The notes: generated from the sequence alone by a model not told the origin. A DNA stretch of 17,331 nucleotides from Collinsella sp. (GCA_019419555.1 DXZR01000043.1:1-17331), one strand, 5' to 3'; counted from the first letter of the stretch, positions 5,638 to 12,322 are shown. Made by a program: numbers and translations.

Positions 5638-7275
5638 ATGGCAAAGAACATTACGTTCAACACCGATGCCCGCGCTAAGCTTGCCAAGGGCGTCAACACT
5701 CTGGCCGACGCCGTTACCGTCACCATGGGCCCCAAGGGTCGCTACGTTGCGCTGCAGCGCACGTTCGGTGCCCCGACCATCACCAACGACGGCGTTTCCG
5801 TCGCCAAGGAGATCGAGCTCGAGGACAACATCGAGAACATGGGCGCTCAGCTGGTGAAGGAGGTTGCCACCAAGACCAACGACACCGTGGGTGACGGCAC
5901 CACCACCGCAACCCTGCTCGCCCAGGCCATCGTCAACGACGGTCTGCGCAACGTCGCCGCTGGCGCCAACCCGCTGGCCATCCGTCGCGGCATCGACAAG
6001 GCCGTCAACGCCGCCGTCGCCGAGATGAAGAAGCAGGCCAAGCCGGTCGAGACCAAGGAGCAGATCGCTTCCGTCGGTACCATCTCCGCCGGTGACCCCG
6101 AGGTCGGCGAGAAGATCGCCGAGGCCATGGAGGTCGTGGGCAAGGACGGCGTCATCACCGTCGAGGATTCCCAGACGTTCGACATCACCATCGACACCGT
6201 CGAGGGCATGCAGTTCGACAAGGGCTATGTCTCCGCTTACTTCGTCACGGACAACGACCGCATGGAGGCCGTGATGAAGGATCCGTACATCCTCATCACC
6301 GACCAGAAGATCTCCAGCGTTCAGGACATCATGCCCGTTCTCGAGGCTGTCCAGCGCGCTGGCCGTGGCCTGCTCATCATCGCTGAGGACATCGACGGCG
6401 AGGCTCTGCCTACCCTGGTCCTCAACAAGATCCGTGGCGCCCTCAACGTCTGCGCCGTTAAGGCCCCGGGCTACGGCGATCGCCGCAAGCGCATCCTCGA
6501 GGACATCGCCGTCCTCACCGGTGGCCAGGCTGCCCTGGACGAGCTGGGCGTGAAGGTCGCTGACATTACCGCCGATATGCTCGGTACCGCTAAGTCCGTC
6601 ACCATCTCCAAGGACAACACCGTCGTCGTCGGCGGCGCTGGCTCCAAGGAGGCCATCGACGCTCGTATCGCTCAGATCAAGGGTGAGATGGAGAACACCA
6701 CCTCTGACTTCGACCGTGAGAAGCTCCAGGAGCGCCTGGCCAAGCTCTCCGGTGGCGTTGCCGTCATCAAGGTCGGCGCTGCTACCGAGTCCGAGCTCAA
6801 GGAGATCAAGCATCGCGTCGAGGACGCCCTGCAGGCTACCCGCGCTGCTGTCGAGGAGGGCATCGTCGCCGGTGGCGGCGTCGCCTTCATGGACGCTGCT
6901 CCTGCGCTCGACGCCGTTGAGCTTGACGACCCCGAGGAGAAGATCGGCGTCGATATCGTCAAGAAGGCTCTGACCGCTCCGGTCGCTACCATCGCCAAGA
7001 ACGCTGGCTTTGAGGGCGCTGTCGTGGTCGACAAGGTTGCCGAGCTGCCTGCCGGCCAGGGTCTCAACTCTGCCAACGGCGAGTGGGGCGACATGATCGA
7101 GATGGGCGTCCTCGACCCCGTCAAGGTCAGCCGCGTCACCCTGCAGAACGCTGCTTCTGTCGCCAGCCTGATCCTCATCACCGAGGCCACCGTCTCCGAT
7201 GTGCCCAAAAACACTCAGCTTGAGGACGCTATCGCTGCTGCTACCGCTGGTCAGCAGGGCGGCGGTATGTACTAA
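5638..7275 (+). CDS. groEL: Chaperonin GroEL (Hsp60)
   Basis: This 545-residue protein is collinear with GroEL (E. coli 548). It forms the tetradecameric ATP-driven folding chamber capped by GroES. ATP-site residues are in place: TMGPKGRYV (29-37) and VGDGTTT (84-90; Asp86 coordinates metal in the family). The apical-domain substrate region (IMPVLEAVQRAGRGLLIIAED) and the later GGGVAFMDAAPALD stretch are also intact. The C-terminus is AATAGQQGGGMY, a much shortened version of the Gly-Gly-Met tail of E. coli that lies inside the cavity. The ribosome binding site TTGGAGGA is well placed before ATG 5638. Codon bias is the strongest in the window, as expected for a very abundant protein. It is the last gene of groESL; a long palindrome with a terminator-like hairpin begins 26 bases after the stop. 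Confidence 0.98.
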   Translation: MAKNITFNTDARAKLAKGVNTLADAVTVTMGPKGRYVALQRTFGAPTITNDGVSVAKEIELEDNIENMGAQLVKEVATKTNDTVGDGTTTATLLAQAIVNDGLRNVAAGANPLAIRRGIDKAVNAAVAEMKKQAKPVETKEQIASVGTISAGDPEVGEKIAEAMEVVGKDGVITVEDSQTFDITIDTVEGMQFDKGYVSAYFVTDNDRMEAVMKDPYILITDQKISSVQDIMPVLEAVQRAGRGLLIIAEDIDGEALPTLVLNKIRGALNVCAVKAPGYGDRRKRILEDIAVLTGGQAALDELGVKVADITADMLGTAKSVTISKDNTVVVGGAGSKEAIDARIAQIKGEMENTTSDFDREKLQERLAKLSGGVAVIKVGAATESELKEIKHRVEDALQATRAAVEEGIVAGGGVAFMDAAPALDAVELDDPEEKIGVDIVKKALTAPVATIAKNAGFEGAVVVDKVAELPAGQGLNSANGEWGDMIEMGVLDPVKVSRVTLQNAASVASLILITEATVSDVPKNTQLEDAIAAATAGQQGGGMY

Positions 7276-7301
7276 GGCCGACAAGGTCTAGAACTCCCAC
7301 C

Positions 7302-7445
7302 GGGAATCCGGGGGCGGGACGGGGACTTCTCTCCGGAACGTCCTCGGACATGCAAAGAGGCTCCGCATCGCGCTTCGCGCAGCGGAGCCTCTTTGCGTCC
7401 TGCGGAATGTTCCGGAGAGAAACCCCGTCACGCCCCCGGATCCCC
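7302..7445. repeat. Second long imperfect palindrome (144 bp) with central hairpin, downstream of groEL
   Basis: Left arm 7302-7339 and right arm 7409-7445 are reverse complements over about 38 bases with roughly five mismatches. They include the perfect pair TTCTCTCCGGAAC (7327-7339) and GTTCCGGAGAGAA (7409-7421). The outer part is rich in G runs on the left and C runs on the right. The centre is a perfect 15-bp stem GCAAAGAGGCTCCGC (7352-7366) / GCGGAGCCTCTTTGC (7382-7396), and its loop can itself fold (CGCG-CTT-CGCG). Between centre and arms lie GTCCTCGGACAT (left) and GTCCTGCGGAAT (right), direct rather than inverted copies of each other, each able to make a tiny hairpin. The predicted fold is a four-way junction. 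Confidence 0.88.
7352..7396 (+). terminator. Probable groESL terminator hairpin (centre of the palindrome)
   Basis: The 15-bp central stem has an AAAGAGG left foot and a CCTCTTT right foot, the A-stem-T form of bidirectional terminators, but only three T's follow the G-C part. It is 76 bases past the groEL stop and is the only candidate end for that operon before the FMN leader. Confidence 0.6.
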
Positions 7446-7610
7446 TGCGTTTACGGCCTTGAGGTCGGCGTGGGCGGAGAATGTGGTTGATGGGGATACG
7501 TGTCCCTTTCGCTGTTTCGCGCTTTGCGCGAAAGGCGTGCTACTTTGGAGCGAACGGAGAACGTGGTTGTTGCGGCAACTGATCTCCGCCACAAATTACC
7601 CTTGGCATAC
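7446..7610. other. Gene-free spacer with imperfect direct repeats and a perfect hairpin
   Basis: No credible gene is seen. GCGGAGAATGTGGTTGATG (7474-7492) and ACGGAGAACGTGGTTGTTG (7554-7572) are direct repeats matching at 16 of 19 positions, 80 bases apart. Between them is the perfect hairpin TTTCGCGC-TTT-GCGCGAAA (7515-7533). The second repeat copy also begins a looser inverted pair, CGGAGA (7555-7560) with TCTCCG. Roles are unknown. Confidence 0.5.
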
Positions 7611-7638
7611 TTGCGCGAAAGCCTACTGGTGCTACACT
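7611..7638 (+). promoter_or_regulatory. Likely promoter of the FMN-riboswitch operon
   Basis: TTGCGC (7611-7616), a 16-base spacer, then TACACT (7633-7638) preceded by TGC, giving an extended -10. It ends 11 bases before the first conserved aptamer base, the position expected for a transcript starting at or near the aptamer. Confidence 0.55.
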
Positions 7639-7649
7639 TGCAATTGCTG

Positions 7650-7830
7650 TTTCAGGGCGGGGTGAAATTCCCCACTGGCGGTAAATCGGGCGGTGCCAAA
7701 GGGGTACCGTGGCGCAGGTAAAGTGCCTGCGACCGAGCCGATGAGTCCGCGACCCGTGTGTGCGTTGGTTCGCATGCCGGCTGAACTGGTGAGATCCCAG
7801 TACCAACGGTTAGAGTCCGGATGAAAGAGG
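7650..7830 (+). ncRNA. FMN riboswitch (RFN element)
   Basis: The conserved blocks of the six-stem FMN aptamer appear in order: the 5' block TTTCAGGGCGGGGTGAAATT (7650-7669), CCCCACTGGCGGTAAAT (7670-7686), a variable arm CGCAGG/CCTGCG (7713-7731), GAGCC-GATGAGTCCGCGACCC (7735-7755), and the 3' block AACGGTTAGAGTCCGGATGA (7805-7824) followed by AAGAGG. It binds flavin mononucleotide and represses flavin synthesis or uptake genes when FMN is plentiful. The ribU start is 11 bases after the aptamer end, and no terminator hairpin with a T-run lies between, so control of translation by hiding the Shine-Dalgarno (AGGTGA, 7832-7837) is the likely mode. The ATG at 7821 belongs to the aptamer's closing strand and is not taken as the start. 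Confidence 0.96.
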
Positions 7831-7841
7831 CAGGTGATCTT

Positions 7842-8432
7842 ATGTCTGAACAGTCGCAGCATATCCATTTTGAGAACACGAATAGGTGGAGCACCAAACA
7901 GCTCGTTACCATGGCGCTGATGTGCGCCTTGGGCGCCCTGTTTATGTATGTGCAGCTGCCCATCCTTCCTTCGGCGCCGTTTTTGACGTATGACCCGTCG
8001 CTGGTGCCGGCGATGGTGTGTGGATTTGCGTATGGCCCTGGTGCCGGCACAGCTGTTGCCGCTATGGCGATCGTTATCCATGCGCTTACCACGGGCGATT
8101 GGGTCGGTGCGCTTATGAACTTGGTTGCCACGCTGGGCTATATTCTGCCTGCGGCTATCGTCTATCAGAAGATGCACACCTACAAGGGTGCCGTGATTGG
8201 CCTGGTGCTCGGCGTCATTGCCGCTACAGCGCTGTCTATGGTCGCAAACCTTACTATTGGCGTATGGTTCTGGTATGGCTCGGCCGATGTGATTCTGCCG
8301 CTCATGCTTCCCGCTGTTTTGCCGTTTAACCTCATCAAGACTGTGCTTAACTCGGTACTCACGCTGGCGGTGTACAAGGCGGTCTCTAATCTCATCACGC
8401 CCAAGAAGGACCAGGTCAAAGGCCGCGCATGA
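7842..8432 (+). CDS. ribU: Riboflavin ECF transporter S component RibU
   Basis: This 196-residue hydrophobic protein with about six membrane helices is the substrate-binding S component of an energy-coupling-factor importer. RibU-type marks are the N-terminal LVTMALMCALGALFMYV helix (21-37), the loop LPILPSAPFLTYDPSLVPAM (39-58) with the conserved YD-x-S-x-x-P core, and FAYGPGAG (62-69). Assignment to riboflavin rests on this plus the FMN riboswitch immediately upstream. It should sit in the cytoplasmic membrane, bind riboflavin from outside, and dock with the EcfT and EcfA products of the next genes. ATG 7842 is chosen over ATG 7821, which is inside the aptamer. AGGTGA stands four bases before it. 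Its stop overlaps the ecfA start by four bases (ATGA, 8429-8432), which indicates translational coupling. Confidence 0.92.
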   Translation: MSEQSQHIHFENTNRWSTKQLVTMALMCALGALFMYVQLPILPSAPFLTYDPSLVPAMVCGFAYGPGAGTAVAAMAIVIHALTTGDWVGALMNLVATLGYILPAAIVYQKMHTYKGAVIGLVLGVIAATALSMVANLTIGVWFWYGSADVILPLMLPAVLPFNLIKTVLNSVLTLAVYKAVSNLITPKKDQVKGRA

Positions 8433-10333
8433 TTGAGTGTCGGGGCGTTTCCTTTAGCTATGACGGTGCCGTGCCGGCGCTCGACGGCGTCGATCTAAAC
8501 ATCGAGGACGGCGAGTTTTTCTGCATCCTCGGTGGCAATGGGTCGGGTAAGTCGACGTTTGCCAAGCATCTGAATGCGCTGCTGCAGCCCGATGCGGGCA
8601 CGGTACGTATCAACGGCATGGATGCGTCCGACCCCGAGCTGGTCTACGACATTCGTTCGACCGCGGGCATGGTATTCCAGAATCCCGATGATCAGCTGGT
8701 AGCAACGATTGTCGAAGATGACGTTGCGTTCGGTCCCGAAAACCTTGGCGTGCCATCGGCGCAAATTGCGCAGCGCGTACGCGAGGCACTGAAGGGCGTG
8801 GGCCTGGTGGGCTTTGAGCGCCACGAGACTCATGCGCTTTCGGGTGGCCAAAAGCAACGCGTGGCGCTTGCCGGCGTGCTCGCCATGGAACCGCGCGTGC
8901 TCATATTGGACGAGGCTTCCTCGATGCTCGATCCGCGTGGACGTCAGGGCCTCATGAAGGCTTGCCGCGCGTTGCACGATCGCGGCATGACCATCGTGAT
9001 GATTACGCACTTTATGGAGGAGGCCGCCGAGGCCGATCGTGTCGCGGTATTTCGGGCGGGGCACGTTGCCATGCTCGGTACGCCCGAGGAAATCTTGACG
9101 CGGGCGGATGAGCTTGCGCAGCTCAACCTGGATATGCCGGCGTCGTGTCGTCTGGGCAGGTCGCTTCGTGCGAAGGGCGTGCCCGTTTGCGCGCAGGTGC
9201 GCGAGGCGGATATGGTCGCCGAGATTGCACAGGCTTATGCCGAGCGGAGTGGGGCGGACATCGCAGAGCGGCCTTCCGCATCCGATTCTCATGTGCTTGA
9301 CAATGGATTCTCTGCGCCCGACGGGATAGCCGCGTCGGAGCCCGTTATCGAGATTTCGCACCTCTCGCATAGTTACTCGCTGAGCGCCCGCGAGCGCCGT
9401 CGCTGGCGCAAGCGCTCGGCCACTGCGGACGCATCGAGCAAACAGGCCCTTTGGGGCAACGATCCAAACAGTCCTTGGGCACTGCGCGATGTTTCGCTGA
9501 CGGTGCGTCGCGGTGAGTTTCTGGGCTTGGCGGGTCATACCGGCTCGGGTAAATCAACGCTGGTTCAGCATCTCAACGGGTTGATTCGTCCGCAGGCGGG
9601 AAGCGTTTGCGCGCTGGGGCTCGACCTGTCAAACAAGAAAGACGCCGCCGCGGTTAAGGCCAAGGTCGGCGTGGTGTTTCAGTATCCCGAGCGCCAGTTA
9701 TTTGCCGAGACCGTGGCGCAGGACGTGGCGTTTGGCCCGCGCAACCTTGGTCTGCCGCAAGACGAGGTTGCGCGCCGTGTCGCATCATCGCTTACGCGCG
9801 TGGGCCTCGACCTTGTCGCGATAGGCGATAAGAGCCCCTTTGAGCTTTCGGGCGGCCAGCAGCGCCGCGTGGCGTTTGCCGGCGTGCTCGCCATGGAACC
9901 CGAGGTGCTGGTGCTCGACGAGCCCATGGCGGGGCTCGATCCGGCTGCGCGCAGGGATTTCCTAGGGCTCATCGATCGGCTCCATCGCGAGGGCCTGACC
10001 GTTGTCATGGTTTCGCACAGCATGGATGATCTGGCAAATTGTTGTGACCGTATCGTTGTGATGAACGAGGGCGCCGTGTTTGCCGAGGGAACGCCCGCGC
10101 AGGTTTTTGCGCACGCGGACGAGCTCAAGTCGATTGGCCTGGGCGTTCCTGCCGCCCAGCGCATGGCATTGTCGCTCGTGCAAGCCGGTGTGCCGCTCCG
10201 CTGCGACAAACTTTATACGGTTGAGGCGCTGACCGACGAGTTGGCCGGCATGCTGCTAGGCTGCGCAGACGGACCTTTGAGGGTTCCGTGTCAGGCCGGT
10301 TCCAAGATAGCCACGCGAGAGGAGGGCTGCTGA
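8429..10333 (+). CDS. ecfA: Fused ECF transporter ATPase (EcfA1-EcfA2 in one chain)
   Basis: Two complete ABC ATPase domains are joined in 634 residues. Domain 1: Walker A GGNGSGKST (35-43), Q-loop VFQNPDDQL (Gln84), signature LSGGQ (137-141), Walker B with LILDEASSMLDP (158-169), switch His194. Domain 2: Walker A GHTGSGKST (369-377), Q-loop VFQYPERQL (Gln418), LSGGQ (473-477), LVLDEPMAGLDP, switch His530. DEASSMLDP in the first and DEPMAGLDP in the second are the usual difference between EcfA1 and EcfA2, which most bacteria make as separate proteins. All catalytic residues are present in both. A poorly structured linker runs from about 245 to 305. Domain 2 has a basic insertion (about 319-349, including RERRRWRKR) between its first strands. 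It couples ATP hydrolysis to riboflavin import with RibU and EcfT. ATGA overlap with ribU and TGATG overlap with ecfT show a tight operon. Confidence 0.95.
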   Translation: MIECRGVSFSYDGAVPALDGVDLNIEDGEFFCILGGNGSGKSTFAKHLNALLQPDAGTVRINGMDASDPELVYDIRSTAGMVFQNPDDQLVATIVEDDVAFGPENLGVPSAQIAQRVREALKGVGLVGFERHETHALSGGQKQRVALAGVLAMEPRVLILDEASSMLDPRGRQGLMKACRALHDRGMTIVMITHFMEEAAEADRVAVFRAGHVAMLGTPEEILTRADELAQLNLDMPASCRLGRSLRAKGVPVCAQVREADMVAEIAQAYAERSGADIAERPSASDSHVLDNGFSAPDGIAASEPVIEISHLSHSYSLSARERRRWRKRSATADASSKQALWGNDPNSPWALRDVSLTVRRGEFLGLAGHTGSGKSTLVQHLNGLIRPQAGSVCALGLDLSNKKDAAAVKAKVGVVFQYPERQLFAETVAQDVAFGPRNLGLPQDEVARRVASSLTRVGLDLVAIGDKSPFELSGGQQRRVAFAGVLAMEPEVLVLDEPMAGLDPAARRDFLGLIDRLHREGLTVVMVSHSMDDLANCCDRIVVMNEGAVFAEGTPAQVFAHADELKSIGLGVPAAQRMALSLVQAGVPLRCDKLYTVEALTDELAGMLLGCADGPLRVPCQAGSKIATREEGC

Positions 10334-11133
10334 TGGAGGCGTTTTCGTTTGGCAGTTACTATCCCGGCGATAGTGCGATCCACCGCCTGGACCCGCGAAC
10401 TAAGTTGCTCTTGGGCTTTGTGTTTCTGATCACGACGCTCACGGTCAGCAGCTTCCGCGGACTGGCCCCGGTCGCAATCTTCGTTGTCCTGATCTATACC
10501 GTGTCCCGGGTGCCGTTGCGCCGGGTCCTATCATCGATGGCACCACTGCTGGCGATTGTCGTAGTGGTTGCGGTACTCAACCTGTTTTCCGACCAGAGTG
10601 GCCGCATCCTGTGGCAGCTCGGCTTTTTGCGGGTGAGCGAGGGCTCGCTGCGTTCTGCGGCGTTTATGGCGTGCCGCCTGAGCTTGATGATGGCCGGCAT
10701 GAGCGCCATTACGCTCACCACACCGACACTCGACCTCACCGCGGGCTTTGAGCGCCTGCTCGCGCCGTTTGCGCGTGTGGGACTTCCCGCGCACGAGCTC
10801 GGCATGATTATGGGTATCGCGCTGCGCTTTATGCCGCAGTTCGCCACCGAGATGAAGCAGACGGCCGATGCGCAGGCGAGCCGCGGTGCGCGCGTGACGG
10901 GAGGCCCGCTCGGCGGCGTGCGTATGCTCGGCAGTGTGGCGATTCCGCTGTTCACGGGCGTGTTCCGCCATGCCGAGACGTTGTCTGCTGCCATGGATGC
11001 ACGCTGCTATCACGGCGAGCAGGGCCGCACGCGCCTGCATGCGCTTGCATTTCGCCGCGGGGATGCGCTGGCTGCGGTGGTGACGGCGCTGCTGCTCGCG
11101 TGTGTCATCGTCATCAACCTTCAACTTGTTTAG
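10333..11133 (+). CDS. ecfT: ECF transporter transmembrane component EcfT
   Basis: This 266-residue membrane scaffold links the S component to the ATPases. Seen are the N-terminal family signature HRLDPRTKLLLG (17-28), hydrophobic helices near 25-60, 68-84 and 108-130, and the two cytoplasmic coupling segments with their Arg-containing motifs, ASRGAR (182-187) and AMDARCYHGEQGRTRL (220-235), which dock into the ATPase grooves. The C-terminal helix is about 244-264. The usual motif is ARG; the second copy here reads DARCY. The start ATG 10333 overlaps the ecfA stop (TGATG) and has AGGAGGG nine bases upstream. An in-frame GTG at 10288 would add 15 residues coded inside ecfA and lacks such a site. 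The next gene follows after 30 bases without a terminator. Confidence 0.94.
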   Translation: MEAFSFGSYYPGDSAIHRLDPRTKLLLGFVFLITTLTVSSFRGLAPVAIFVVLIYTVSRVPLRRVLSSMAPLLAIVVVVAVLNLFSDQSGRILWQLGFLRVSEGSLRSAAFMACRLSLMMAGMSAITLTTPTLDLTAGFERLLAPFARVGLPAHELGMIMGIALRFMPQFATEMKQTADAQASRGARVTGGPLGGVRMLGSVAIPLFTGVFRHAETLSAAMDARCYHGEQGRTRLHALAFRRGDALAAVVTALLLACVIVINLQLV

Positions 11134-11163
11134 GCGCGATTCGAGCGCAAGAAAGGGGTCCCT

Positions 11164-11610
11164 ATGACCGACAACGACCGCACGGCTCAGCTTGAGCGCG
11201 CCTGTTCGTATCTCAGGCGCATTCCGGCGTGGTATCTGGCCACGACCGATGTGGCCGACGGGCATCAGCCTCGCGTGAGGCCGTTTTCGTTTGCCATGGT
11301 CGATGATGGCAAGCTGTGGTTTTGCACGTCGCGCGACAAGGACGTGTGGGCCGAGCTCAGCGCGAACCCCAAGTTTGAGGTTTCGGGTTGGAAACCGGGG
11401 GAGTGTTGGATTGTGCTGACCGGCGAGGCCGCGCTCGAGGACGATGCGGTCGTGAGCGACAAGGTACGCCAGGCGGGCTTTAAACACATGGTGGGCATTG
11501 GTGAGCAACACGATAGCGCCAACGACGGCCGCCTTGCTTTCTTTTCGGTCCGCAACATTGCCGCGCGCTTCTGCGATATCGACGGCAGCGAAGAGCGCCT
11601 GGAGCTCTAG
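11164..11610 (+). CDS. Pyridoxamine 5'-phosphate oxidase-like split-barrel protein, copy 1
   Basis: The 148-residue protein has the pattern of small FMN-binding split-barrel (PPOX-family) proteins: PAWYLATT (21-28), a DG turn and PRVRPFSFAMV (36-46), then DGKLWFCTSRDKDVWAEL (48-65), NPKFEV (68-73) and WIVLTGEAAL (82-91). In the family these strands build a six-stranded barrel, usually dimeric, binding FMN, F420 or haem. The true PNP oxidase PdxH is longer and has other motifs, so a role in vitamin B6 is not implied. The ribosome binding site AAAGGGG is seven bases before ATG 11164. It lies 30 bases after ecfT without a terminator, so it probably shares the FMN riboswitch transcript. It is followed at 44 bases by a paralogue. 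The reaction is unknown. Confidence 0.85.
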   Translation: MTDNDRTAQLERACSYLRRIPAWYLATTDVADGHQPRVRPFSFAMVDDGKLWFCTSRDKDVWAELSANPKFEVSGWKPGECWIVLTGEAALEDDAVVSDKVRQAGFKHMVGIGEQHDSANDGRLAFFSVRNIAARFCDIDGSEERLEL

Positions 11611-11654
11611 CTCGCACAAACCAGGCTCCCAAACTAGCTGGTACAGGAGGACAC

Positions 11655-12065
11655 ATGGACGGATTGAATACGGTGTTGGAGTATCTGACGTCGGTGCCGG
11701 CATGGTATCTGGCGACGAGCGTTGACGGACAGCCTCATGTGCGTCCGTTCTCGTTTGCACAGATTCAGGACGGCAAACTGTGGTTTGTAACGGCGCGCAC
11801 CAAAGATGTGTGGCAGGAGCTGCTGCAAAACCAGCGCTTTGAGGCCACGAGTTGGTGGCCGGGCCATGGCTGGCTCATCTTGCGCGGGCGTGCCGGCTTG
11901 GATGACCGGGCTTTAGACGAAATGCGCGAAGCCGGGTGGAAGCATCTAGAGCGCCTGGGCGAGCACTATGAGGGGCCTAACGACCCCACGCTCGTCTTCT
12001 TTAGCGTCGAGGATCCCGAGGCTTTTATCTGCAATCACGACGAATGGGTGCCGGTCGAGCTCTAG
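11655..12065 (+). CDS. Pyridoxamine 5'-phosphate oxidase-like split-barrel protein, copy 2
   Basis: This 136-residue protein is paralogous to its left neighbour. Aligned blocks are PAWYLATSVDGQPHVRPFSF (15-34), QDGKLWFVTARTKDVWQEL (38-56), QRFEATSWWPGHGWL (60-74), GRAGLDD (78-84) and a late FFSVEDPEAFICN. Copy 1 is longer at both ends of the first block and differs in many surface positions, so the duplication is not recent. Family knowledge suggests FMN or a related cofactor; the substrate is unknown. AGGAGG sits six bases before ATG 11655, a strong site. The gene ends 37 bases before a long hairpin that closes the transcription unit starting at the FMN riboswitch. Confidence 0.85.
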   Translation: MDGLNTVLEYLTSVPAWYLATSVDGQPHVRPFSFAQIQDGKLWFVTARTKDVWQELLQNQRFEATSWWPGHGWLILRGRAGLDDRALDEMREAGWKHLERLGEHYEGPNDPTLVFFSVEDPEAFICNHDEWVPVEL

Positions 12066-12102
12066 CCAGCTGGCTCATCCTAACAACTTGGTTTTCGCAT
12101 GG

Positions 12103-12156
12103 GCGGGCCCCGTATTGCCCGGCGCCGTTAGGAGCGCCGGTCAATACGGGGCCCGC
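12103..12156 (+). terminator. Long hairpin ending the ribU-ecf-PPOX unit
   Basis: GCGGGCCCCGTATTG (12103-12117) pairs perfectly with CAATACGGGGCCCGC (12142-12156). After one C/T mismatch, CCGGCGC (12119-12125) pairs with GCGCCGG (12134-12140), leaving an 8-base loop. The following bases TCCATTTGTC are a poor T-run, so termination may be weak or Rho-assisted. The stem may also act as a 3' stabiliser. Confidence 0.7.
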
Positions 12157-12199
12157 TCCATTTGTCAATTCCTTCAAGCGAATGTGTCGGGAATGTTTC

Positions 12200-12238
12200 A
12201 ATGCATGAATATGCAAGCCATTTACGTGTTCATGCATT
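12200..12238. promoter_or_regulatory. Possible arginine-repressor (ArgR) operator upstream of argC
   Basis: AATGCATGAA (12200-12209) and TTCATGCATT (12229-12238) are a perfect 10-bp inverted pair, centres 29 bp apart. The left copy also sits in TGCAT-GAAT-ATGCA (12202-12215), a smaller palindrome. ArgR boxes in E. coli and B. subtilis share TGAAT...ATTCA half sites, and CATGAATATGCAAG resembles the B. subtilis form. The site is AT-rich, about 85 bases before argC, in a GC-rich genome. The ArgR link is inference. Confidence 0.45.
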
Positions 12239-12240
12239 TT

Positions 12241-12271
12241 TTGGTGCTAAAGTTTCAACACACTTCATAAC
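12241..12271 (+). promoter_or_regulatory. Weak candidate promoter for the arg operon
   Basis: TTGGTG (12241-12246) could be a -35 box, with CATAAC (12266-12271) as a -10 box at a long 19-base spacing. It begins three bases after the putative ArgR site, a position suited to repression. The match is modest and other placements are possible. Confidence 0.3.
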
Positions 12272-12322
12272 GAGCGCTGTGAAATGCGCATCGGTGCATA
12301 AATCGCAGACAAGGAGTCTGAT

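Noticed and set aside
5629..7284. A 551-codon open frame on the minus strand covering all of groEL
   Set aside because: It is the exact antisense of groEL, a product of strong codon bias. Its protein is low-complexity Asp/Gly/Leu/Val-rich with no recognisable domain, and groEL is certain.
7393..7665. A 90-codon plus-strand open frame between groEL and the riboswitch
   Set aside because: It begins in the palindrome's central hairpin and ends in the FMN aptamer. It has no ribosome binding site and no family resemblance.
7821..7841. ATG 7821 as the start of ribU
   Set aside because: This ATG is part of the conserved 3' block of the FMN aptamer. ATG 7842 has AGGTGA upstream and gives the normal RibU N-terminus.
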